A stretch of 64,000 nt of DNA, taken from assembly GCF_001952855.1 (NCBI RefSeq), contig NZ_LPNO01000046.1:134847-198846 (forward strand), given 5' to 3'. Position 1 is the first letter of the stretch. The number at the start of each line of letters is the position of its first letter. Position numbers and translations under genes: made by a program. The notes below the pieces were generated by a model. It made no database searches. It had not been told where the DNA came from and was given only the letters and a program-made list of their open reading frames with translations. The DNA is from Pseudomonas sp. ATCC PTA-122608 (GTDB lineage Bacteria; Pseudomonadota; Gammaproteobacteria; Pseudomonadales; Pseudomonadaceae). This document shows positions 49,434 to 56,275 of this stretch, piece after piece.

Positions 49434-50948
49434 ATGCAATCCCGTCACTTGAAGTTGCTCGCCGCCGCCACGCTCACTGCGTGGTCGCTGACCGCCGGTA
49501 TCGCCCATGCGGCCGGTGTACTCACCATCGGTTGCCGTGAAGACAGCACCACGTTTGACCCGATCAAAAGCGCGCAGAACCGCGACACCTGGGTGTTCGC
49601 CAACGTTTACGACACCCTGGTACGCGTGGATAACCTGGGGACCAAGATGGAGCCGGGGCTGGCAGAAAGCTGGGACATTTCCAAGGACGGCCTGACGTAC
49701 ACCTTCAAACTGCGGGCCGCGAAGTTCTCGGATGGCTCGCCGATCACTGCTGACGACGCCGCCTTCAGCCTGTTGCGCATTCGCGACAACAAGGCCTCGC
49801 TGTGGAGCGACCCGTTCAGCCTGATCAACACCGCCAAGGCTGCTGATCCGCAGACCCTGGTCGTGACCTTGAAAACCCCGGCGGTCGCCTTCCTCTCGCA
49901 ACTCGCTTCGCCGACGGTGTCGATCCTGTCGGAAAAAGCCATGACCAAGATGGGCGAAGACGCCTACTCGGAAAACCCGGTGACCTCCGGCGCGTTTACC
50001 GTGGAAGAGTGGCGCAAGGGCGATCGGGTGATCCTGAAGAAGAACCCGAACTTCTGGCAGGCAAGTAACGTGAGCCTGGATGGCGTAGAGTGGGTGTCGG
50101 TCACCGACGACAACACGCGCATGCGCATGGTGCAGAACAACGAACTGGACACGGCGATCTTCGTCCCGTTCTCCCGGGTTGAAGAGCTTAAGAAAGACAA
50201 GAACGTGGTGGTCCACTCCGACCCGTCGACCCGTGAAGATCACCTGTTGATCAACCATGCCCACGGCCTGCTGGCCAAGCCGGCAGTGCGTCAGGCGCTG
50301 GACATGGCCATCGATAAACAATCGCTGGTGAAAACCGCCACCTTCGGCCAAGGCACCGTGGCCTATTCCTACATCCCAAAAGGCTCGCTGTACCACTACG
50401 CCAACAACCTGCAACGCCCGTATGACCCGACCGAAGCCAAGAAACTGCTGGCTGCTGCCGGCGCCCAGGACTTGAAGTTGAACTACGTGGTCAACGCCGG
50501 CAACGAAGCCGACGAGCAGATTGCGGTGATGATCAAGGATCAGTTGGCCAAGGTCGGCGTGACGGCCAACCTGCAAAAGGTCGACCCGACCCAAAGCTGG
50601 CAGATGCTGGTGGACGGCGAATACGATATTTCGGTGATGTACTGGACCAACGACATCCTCGACCCGGACCAGAAGACCACCTTCGTGCTGGGCCACGACA
50701 CCAACCAGAACTACATGACTCGCTACAAGAACGACAAAGTGAAGGACCTGGTGGCGGCCGCACGGATCGAGGCGGATCCGGTCAAGCGTGAGCAGATGTA
50801 TGTCGACCTGCAGAAGATGGCGAAACAGGATGTGAACTGGATCGACCTGTACTACAGCCCGTACATCAACATCTCACGCAAGAACGTGAGCAACTTCCTG
50901 CAAAACCCGCTGGGGCGTTTCACCCTTGAGGAAGTGGTGAAGAACTAA
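49434..50948 (+). CDS. peptide ABC transporter substrate-binding protein (SBP_bac_5)
   Basis: A 504-residue periplasmic binding protein. The signal peptide (1-26) ends GIAHA before AGVLTIG. TTFDPIKSAQNRDTWVFANV, LAESWDISKDGLTYTFKLR and KFSDGSPITADDAAFSLLR are typical of the dipeptide/oligopeptide group, and the C terminus ends FTLEEVVKN. It is the last gene of the cluster, 51 bases after the ATPase, and is followed by a REP pair. In the pip systems the binding protein is thought to deliver the plant signal or its precursor to the cell. Confidence 0.94.
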   Translation: MQSRHLKLLAAATLTAWSLTAGIAHAAGVLTIGCREDSTTFDPIKSAQNRDTWVFANVYDTLVRVDNLGTKMEPGLAESWDISKDGLTYTFKLRAAKFSDGSPITADDAAFSLLRIRDNKASLWSDPFSLINTAKAADPQTLVVTLKTPAVAFLSQLASPTVSILSEKAMTKMGEDAYSENPVTSGAFTVEEWRKGDRVILKKNPNFWQASNVSLDGVEWVSVTDDNTRMRMVQNNELDTAIFVPFSRVEELKKDKNVVVHSDPSTREDHLLINHAHGLLAKPAVRQALDMAIDKQSLVKTATFGQGTVAYSYIPKGSLYHYANNLQRPYDPTEAKKLLAAAGAQDLKLNYVVNAGNEADEQIAVMIKDQLAKVGVTANLQKVDPTQSWQMLVDGEYDISVMYWTNDILDPDQKTTFVLGHDTNQNYMTRYKNDKVKDLVAAARIEADPVKREQMYVDLQKMAKQDVNWIDLYYSPYINISRKNVSNFLQNPLGRFTLEEVVKN

Positions 50949-50973
50949 GTTCTAGAGAACACCGCAATACAAA

Positions 50974-51063
50974 TGTGGGAGCGGGCTTGCTCGCGAAGGC
51001 GGAGTGTCAGTCAACAGAGATATCGACTGATCCACCGCCTTCGCGAGCAAGCCCGCTCCCACA
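50974..51063. repeat. REP doublet
   Basis: TGTGGGAGCGGGCTTGCTCG and CGAGCAAGCCCGCTCCCACA about 40 bases apart, between the converging binding-protein and yciK genes. The arms match perfectly over at least 20 bases. Confidence 0.92.
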
Positions 51064-51088
51064 TTAGATTGCGCTATGTTCCAGATAG

Positions 51089-51829
51089 TTATTGCGCGTC
51101 AAACGCCTGCCCATTGATGCCCGTACTGTCCGGCCCCATCAGGTACAGGTACACCGGCATGATTTCTTCCGGTGTCGGGTTATCGGTCGGGTTCTCCCCT
51201 GGATACGCTTGCGCCCGCATGCTGGTGCGGGTTGCGCCTGGGTTGATGCTGTTGGCACGCACTGGTGCAACGTTATCCAACTCGTCCGCCAGGGTTTGCA
51301 TCAGGCCTTCGGTGGCAAACTTCGACACCCCGTACGCCCCCCAATAAGCCCGGCCCTTGCGGCCCACGCTGCTGGAAGTGAACACCACCGACGCATCCTG
51401 GGACAGCTTGAGCAGCGGCAACAGCGTGCTGGTCAGCATGAACATCGCGTTGACGTTCACGTGCATCACCCGCATGAAGTTCTCACCGGACAACTGTTCG
51501 ATGGGCGTGCGCGGGCCGATGATCGAGGCGTTGTGCAGCACGCCGTCGAGGTGGCCGAATTCCTTTTCGATCATCGCTGCCAGCTCATCGTATTGATGGG
51601 GCAGGGCGGTCTCCAGGTTGAACGGGATCACCACTGGCTGTGGCTGGCCGGCGGCTTCGATTTCGTCATACACCTGGGCCAGGTTGGCTTCGGTCTTGCC
51701 CAGCAACAGCACGGTGGCGCCGTGGGCGGCATAGGTTTTTGCCGCTGCGGCACCGATTCCGCGACCGGCGCCGGTGACCAGGATGACCCGGCCCTTGAGC
51801 AGTTCTGGACGTGCGGAGTAATCAAACAT
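51089..51829 (-). CDS. yciK: short-chain dehydrogenase YciK
   Basis: A 246-residue SDR enzyme. The cofactor motif is ILVTGAGRGIGAAAAKTY near residue 16, NAS in LHNASIIGPRTP, and the catalytic Ser, Tyr and Lys are in FTSSSVGRKGRAYWGAYGVSKFA near residues 140-160. MFDYSARPELLKGR is the usual YciK start (ATG at 51827-51829); an earlier in-frame ATG at 51842-51844 adds five residues. Substrate unknown. In Pseudomonas it is commonly next to mupP, ubiG and mtaD, as here, with a REP pair inserted. Confidence 0.93.
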   Translation of the reverse strand: MFDYSARPELLKGRVILVTGAGRGIGAAAAKTYAAHGATVLLLGKTEANLAQVYDEIEAAGQPQPVVIPFNLETALPHQYDELAAMIEKEFGHLDGVLHNASIIGPRTPIEQLSGENFMRVMHVNVNAMFMLTSTLLPLLKLSQDASVVFTSSSVGRKGRAYWGAYGVSKFATEGLMQTLADELDNVAPVRANSINPGATRTSMRAQAYPGENPTDNPTPEEIMPVYLYLMGPDSTGINGQAFDAQ

Positions 51830-51896
51830 AAATAACCTCGACAAAGTTCACAGAAAATCCATGTGATTGATTGCGGCTAAGGCTGGCTAAGGCTTC

Positions 51897-51989
51897 TGTG
51901 GCGAGGGAGCTTGCTCCCGTTCGACTGCGCAGCAGTCGCGAAAAGCGGGGCTGCTTCGCAACCCAACGGGAGCAAGCTCCCTCGCCACA
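51897..51989. repeat. REP doublet, GAGGGAGCTTGCTCC variant
   Basis: TGTGGCGAGGGAGCTTGCTC and GAGCAAGCTCCCTCGCCACA facing each other, with an inner short inverted repeat GACTGCGCAGCAGTC (about 51925-51939). It lies in the same orientation block between yciK and mupP, so it is inside a possible operon. Confidence 0.9.
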
Positions 51990-52017
51990 ACGTTGCATCA
52001 ACCTCAGGCAGTCCCAA

Positions 52018-52689
52018 TCAGCAGCTGCACAGTGCGCTATCCAGCACTTTGCGCAATTCCAGCGGGTGATCCACCACCACGTCGGCACCCCAGTTACGCG
52101 GGTTGTCGTCCGGGTGGATATAGCCGTAGGTGACCGCCGCAGTGCGGGTGCCGGCGTCGCGGCCCGATTCGATGTCCCGCAGGTCATCACCCACGAACAG
52201 CACGCTCGCCGGGTCCAGGTCGAGCATCTTGCACGCCAGGATCAACGGCTCCGGGTCCGGCTTGCTGTTCTTCACGTGGTCCGGGCAGATCAACAGCGCC
52301 GAGCGTTCGGCCAGGCCCAGTTGCTGCATGATCGGTTCGGCAAAGCGCAGTGGCTTGTTGGTGACCACGCCCCAGATCAGCTTGGATTTCTCGATATCCA
52401 CCAGCAGCTCTTCCATGCCCTCGAACAGCTTGCTGTGAATCGCGCAGCCCTTGAGGTAACGCTCCAGGAATTCCTGGCGCAGCTCTTCAAAACCCGGGGA
52501 TTCGGGGTCCATGGAAAAGGTCACGGCCACCATCGCCCGGGCGCCGCCGGAGATTTCATCGCGGATGTGCTGGTCGTTCATCGGTGCCAGGCCGCGGTCA
52601 GCCCGCATGGCCTGGCAGATGGCGATAAAGTCCGGCGCGGTGTCCAGCAGGGTACCGTCCATGTCGAAAAGAACCGCTCGCAACTTCAC
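52018..52689 (-). CDS. mupP: N-acetylmuramic acid 6-phosphate phosphatase
   Basis: A 223-residue HAD phosphatase of the peptidoglycan recycling route of Pseudomonas: it dephosphorylates MurNAc-6-P so that the sugar can re-enter UDP-MurNAc synthesis via AmgK and MurU, bypassing the fosfomycin-sensitive MurA step. Motif I is VLFDMDGTLLDTAPDF, motif II VVTNKP, motif III Lys in NSKPDPEPLIL, motif IV VLFVGDDLRDIESGR. Four bases separate it from ubiG upstream, so the two are an operon. Older names are phosphoglycolate phosphatase. Confidence 0.93.
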   Translation of the reverse strand: MKLRAVLFDMDGTLLDTAPDFIAICQAMRADRGLAPMNDQHIRDEISGGARAMVAVTFSMDPESPGFEELRQEFLERYLKGCAIHSKLFEGMEELLVDIEKSKLIWGVVTNKPLRFAEPIMQQLGLAERSALLICPDHVKNSKPDPEPLILACKMLDLDPASVLFVGDDLRDIESGRDAGTRTAAVTYGYIHPDDNPRNWGADVVVDHPLELRKVLDSALCSC

Positions 52690-52693
52690 AGGC

Positions 52694-53392
52694 TTACTCC
52701 TCGCGCAGGGTCTGGATCATGTAGTTGACGTCAACGTCGCTGGCCAGTTTGTAGTGCTTGGTCAGCGGGTTGTAGGTCAGGCCGATGATGTCCTTGACGG
52801 TCAGCCCGGCCTGGCGGCTCCAGGCGCCCAGCTCGGAAGGGCGGATGAATTTCTTGAAGTCATGGGTGCCGCGAGGCAGCAGCTTCATGATGTATTCGGC
52901 GCCGATGATCGCGAACAGATAGGCCTTCGGATTGCGGTTGATGGTGGAGAAGAACACCTGGCCACCGGGCTTGACCATGCGGAAGCAGGCGCGGATCACC
53001 GAGGATGGGTCCGGCACGTGCTCGAGCATTTCCAGGCAGGTGACGACATCGAACTGCCCGGGCATCTCTTCGGCCAGCTCTTCGGCGGTGATTTGGCGGT
53101 ATTCGACGCTCACGCCGGATTCCAGCTGATGCAACTGGGCCACGGCCAATGGCGCTTCACCCATGTCGATACCCATCACGGTGGCGCCGCGCTGGGCCAT
53201 GGATTCGCTGAGAATCCCGCCGCCGCAACCCACATCCAGCACTTTCTTGCCGGCCAGGTTGACGCGTTCGTCAATCCAGTTGACCCGCAGCGGGTTGATG
53301 TCGTGCAGGGGTTTGAACTCGCTTTCGCGGTCCCACCAGCGATGGGCGAGGGCTTCGAATTTGGCGATTTCAGCGTGGTCGACGTTGCTCAT
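52694..53392 (-). CDS. ubiG: ubiquinone biosynthesis O-methyltransferase
   Basis: A 232-residue SAM methyltransferase for both O-methylations in ubiquinone synthesis. N-terminal KFEALAHRWWDRESEFKPLH, the SAM-binding KVLDVGCGGGILSESMA near residue 50, CLEMLEHVPDP and the membrane-contact segment NRNPKAYLFAIIGAEYIMKL are all present. The ATG at 53390-53392 (MSNVDHAEIAKFE) gives the family length; longer in-frame starts include an Arg/Pro-rich leader. Confidence 0.96.
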   Translation of the reverse strand: MSNVDHAEIAKFEALAHRWWDRESEFKPLHDINPLRVNWIDERVNLAGKKVLDVGCGGGILSESMAQRGATVMGIDMGEAPLAVAQLHQLESGVSVEYRQITAEELAEEMPGQFDVVTCLEMLEHVPDPSSVIRACFRMVKPGGQVFFSTINRNPKAYLFAIIGAEYIMKLLPRGTHDFKKFIRPSELGAWSRQAGLTVKDIIGLTYNPLTKHYKLASDVDVNYMIQTLREE

Positions 53393-53428
53393 GGGGAATC
53401 CTCTAAATCTGATAAAACGTTTTTGCCC

Positions 53429-53451
53429 GCCCTGGCATGCGCTGCCAGGGC
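53429..53451. other. hairpin between mtaD and ubiG
   Basis: GCCCTGGCA (53429-53437) and TGCCAGGGC (53443-53451) form a perfect 9-base stem with a 5-base loop in the 64-base gap between the two genes. On the transcribed strand it is followed by A rather than T, so it is a transcript hairpin rather than an intrinsic terminator. Confidence 0.6.
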
Positions 53452-53456
53452 CGGCG

Positions 53457-54788
53457 TTATTCGCTGTGTCCGCTGATGCGCTGGCCCCAGGCGATGGCCG
53501 TGGCGCACACCTGTTGTTCATCCAGGCGGGTCAGTTGCCGGTCGTCGAGCAATTGCTTGCCGCCGACCCAAAGGTGTTTCACACAATCGCGTCCGGTGGC
53601 ATATATAAGCTGTGAGACCGGATCGTAGATCGGTTGTTGCGCCAGGCCCGACAAGTCGAAGGCCACGATATCCGCGGCCTTGCCGACTTCCAGCGAGCCG
53701 ATTTCACTTTCCAGGCCCATGGCCCGGGCGCCGTTGAGGGTGGCCATGCGCAAGGCGCGGTGGGCATCCAGGGCGGTGGCCGAGCCGGCGACGGCCTTGG
53801 CCAGCAACGCGGCGGTGCGGGTTTCGCCCAGCAGGTCGAGGTCATTGTTACTGGCGGCGCCGTCGGTGCCTACTGCCACATTGACGCCGGCTTGCCACAG
53901 GCGTTCCACCGGGCAGAAGCCGCTGGCCAGTTTCAGGTTGGATTCCGGGCAGTGGATCACGCTGGTGTTACTTTCTACCAGTAAAGCCAGGTCGTCATCG
54001 CTGATTTGGGTCATGTGAACAGCCTGGAAGCGCGGCCCCAGCAAGCCGAGGCGGCCAAGCCGTGCCAGCGGGCGTTCACCGCGCTGTTCAACGGACTGCT
54101 GCACTTCGAAGGCGGTTTCATGCACGTGCATGTGGATCGAGGCGTCCAGCTCCTCGGCGATCACTCGGATTTTTTCCAGGTTTTCATCGCAGACGGTGTA
54201 CGGCGCGTGGGGGCCGAAGGTGATTTTGATCCGTGGGTGATGCTTGAGGTCGCCGAACAGCTCGACGCCCTGGCGAATCGCCTCGTCGGCGTCAGCGGCA
54301 CCGGGAATCGGGAAATCCAGGATCGGGATGGCGATTTGCGCACGGATCCCTGCGTTGTGCACGCGTTCGCTGGCGACTTTCGGGAAGAAGTACATGTCCG
54401 AGAAACACGTGATACCACCCTTTATCTGCTCGGCGATCGCCAGGTCAGTGCCGTCGCGCACGAAGGCTTCGTCGACCCACTTGGCTTCGGCGGGCCAGAT
54501 GTGGTTTTCCAGCCAGGTCATCAGCGGCAGGTCGTCGGCCAGGCCGCGAAACAGCGTCATGGCCGCGTGGCCGTGGGCGTTGATCAGGCCGGGGCTGAGC
54601 AGCATGCCCGGCAGTTCGCGCACTTCGGTCGCTGCGAGCTTCAAGGCCGCGGCGCGTGGGCCGATAAACGCAATGCGCCCGTCACGAATGCCCAGGCCGT
54701 GCTCCTTGAGCACTACGCCGGCAGGCTCGACAGGTACCAGCCAGGTGGGCAGCAGCAATAAGTCGAGCGGGGCGGCAGTTGGCGTCAT
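53457..54788 (-). CDS. mtaD: 5-methylthioadenosine deaminase
   Basis: A 443-residue amidohydrolase of the TRZ/ATZ group; in Pseudomonas it deaminates methylthioadenosine to methylthioinosine. Metal ligands are in LINAHGHAAMTLFRG near residue 63 (His-x-His), the His in SIHMHVHETAFEV, HMTQISDD and the Asp in VAVGTDGAASNNDLD near residue 310. MTPTAAPLDLLLLPTWLVPV is the usual start (ATG at 54786-54788); an in-frame ATG at 54809 is seven codons upstream. It is divergent from mtnA, whose product works two steps later in the same pathway. Confidence 0.92.
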   Translation of the reverse strand: MTPTAAPLDLLLLPTWLVPVEPAGVVLKEHGLGIRDGRIAFIGPRAAALKLAATEVRELPGMLLSPGLINAHGHAAMTLFRGLADDLPLMTWLENHIWPAEAKWVDEAFVRDGTDLAIAEQIKGGITCFSDMYFFPKVASERVHNAGIRAQIAIPILDFPIPGAADADEAIRQGVELFGDLKHHPRIKITFGPHAPYTVCDENLEKIRVIAEELDASIHMHVHETAFEVQQSVEQRGERPLARLGRLGLLGPRFQAVHMTQISDDDLALLVESNTSVIHCPESNLKLASGFCPVERLWQAGVNVAVGTDGAASNNDLDLLGETRTAALLAKAVAGSATALDAHRALRMATLNGARAMGLESEIGSLEVGKAADIVAFDLSGLAQQPIYDPVSQLIYATGRDCVKHLWVGGKQLLDDRQLTRLDEQQVCATAIAWGQRISGHSE

Positions 54789-54896
54789 CGAGGGTGGTTT
54801 CCCTGGCATCTATAAAGAACGGCGAAGTATACCCGAGCGTCCTGGCTGGCGGATCGCTATAATCGGCGGCTTTTGTTCATGAGTGCGGGGTGAGGG

Positions 54897-55973
54897 ATGC
54901 GCGATCGACTGTTGGCTGCGGAGAAAGTGAAGGCCATCGACTGGCGTGATGGCGCACTGTACCTGCTCGATCAGCGTGCTTTGCCGTCTGCAGAAACCTG
55001 GGTCGTCTGCAGCAGTGCTGCCGAGGTGGCTGAGGCCATTCGCTCGATGGTGGTGCGCGGTGCGCCGGCCATTGGCATCAGTGCGGCGTATGGCCTGGTG
55101 CTGGCCGCCCGTGCTCACATCGCCGAGGGCGATGACTGGCAGGCTGCCTGGGAGGAGGACTACGCATTGCTGGCGGATACCCGTCCGACGGCGTCGAATC
55201 TTTTCTGGGCCATGAAGCGCATGCGTGATTGCCTCGATCGCCTCAAGAAACACGCCGACCCGCTGGCGGTGCTGGAAGCCGAGGCGGTAGCGATTCACCA
55301 AAGCGATCGCGAAGCCAACCTGACCATGGCGCAACTGGGTGTGGAACTGATCCGCAAGCACCAGGGCAACGTCCAGGCGATTCTGACCCATGGCAATGCG
55401 GGCGCGCTGGCTACGGGTGGCGTGGGTACGGCCCTCGGCGTGATTCGCGGGGCGTTCCTGGAGGGCATGGTGGAGAGGGTCTACGCCAACGAAACCCGGC
55501 CCTGGCTGCAAGGCTCGCGGTTGACGGCCTGGGAGTTGGCCAATGAGGGCATTCCCGTCACCGTGAATGCGGATTCGGCGGGCGCGCATATCCTCAAGAC
55601 CAAAGGCGTGACCTGGGTGATCGTCGGTGCCGACTGCATTGCCGCCAATGGTGACGTGGTCAGCAAGATCGGCACCTATCAGCTGGCGGTGTGCGCCATG
55701 CACCATGGCGTGCGCTTCATGGTGGTGGCAGCCAGCTCCAGCATCGACCTGATGGCGGCCAGTGGTGATGACGTGCCGCTTGAAGAGCGCGACGCCCGGG
55801 AGCTGCTGGAAGTCAGCGGCACCCGCGTAGCCGCCGATGTAGACGCCTTCAATCCGGTGTTTGATGTAACGCCAGCGGACCTGATTGATGTGATCGTCAC
55901 TGAAAAAGGCATCGTCGAACGCCCGGACACGGCGAAGATGGCGCAATTGATGTGTCGTAAACGCCTGCATTAA
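54897..55973 (+). CDS. mtnA: methylthioribose-1-phosphate isomerase
   Basis: A 358-residue enzyme that converts methylthioribose 1-phosphate to methylthioribulose 1-phosphate in methionine salvage. SMVVRGAPAIGISAAYGLVL near residue 45, ILTHGNAGALATGGVGTALG (catalytic Cys is replaced by the Asn/Ala pattern of this group in GNAGA), VNADSAGAHILKTKGVTWVI with Asp and AAVAASSSID-like VVAASSSIDLM follow the family order. TATAAT at 54858-54863 is a plausible -10. The ATG follows GGGGTGAGGG. The divergent mtaD makes the step before the phosphorylase. Confidence 0.93.
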   Translation: MRDRLLAAEKVKAIDWRDGALYLLDQRALPSAETWVVCSSAAEVAEAIRSMVVRGAPAIGISAAYGLVLAARAHIAEGDDWQAAWEEDYALLADTRPTASNLFWAMKRMRDCLDRLKKHADPLAVLEAEAVAIHQSDREANLTMAQLGVELIRKHQGNVQAILTHGNAGALATGGVGTALGVIRGAFLEGMVERVYANETRPWLQGSRLTAWELANEGIPVTVNADSAGAHILKTKGVTWVIVGADCIAANGDVVSKIGTYQLAVCAMHHGVRFMVVAASSSIDLMAASGDDVPLEERDARELLEVSGTRVAADVDAFNPVFDVTPADLIDVIVTEKGIVERPDTAKMAQLMCRKRLH

Positions 55974-56275
55974 GGCAATTCGCCCCCAAAAAACATCCAG
56001 GATCCAGTTCTAAGCCCCTCTCGTCGCCGTCAAGCCTGTCATCCGTCAACTTACTATGCTCCATGCGCATCAGGGGGATAGGTGCGTGGCGGCGATTGTG
56101 ATAACATCCGGCGGTTTCCAGGGTCACCCCAAGGGGTAACCTTTAATGCGCAGATCCGTGTCATAACTCGTTGATTTGTCGTAAGTCGTTGCCAGGCATC
56201 ATGCCAGCAGCGGCGAGCTTCGTTCGTCCCATAGGATGTGACGAGGTTTCACCCGAAAAAGGAATCAGGCTTCTC
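55974..56275. other. gyrA upstream region
   Basis: 302 bases without a supported gene. It holds the gyrA promoter and leader. A near-palindrome GGTCACCCCAAGGGGTAACC at 56122-56141 (one mismatch) could be a leader hairpin. An in-frame extension of gyrA to 56171 is open but lacks a family match and is not used. Confidence 0.5.
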
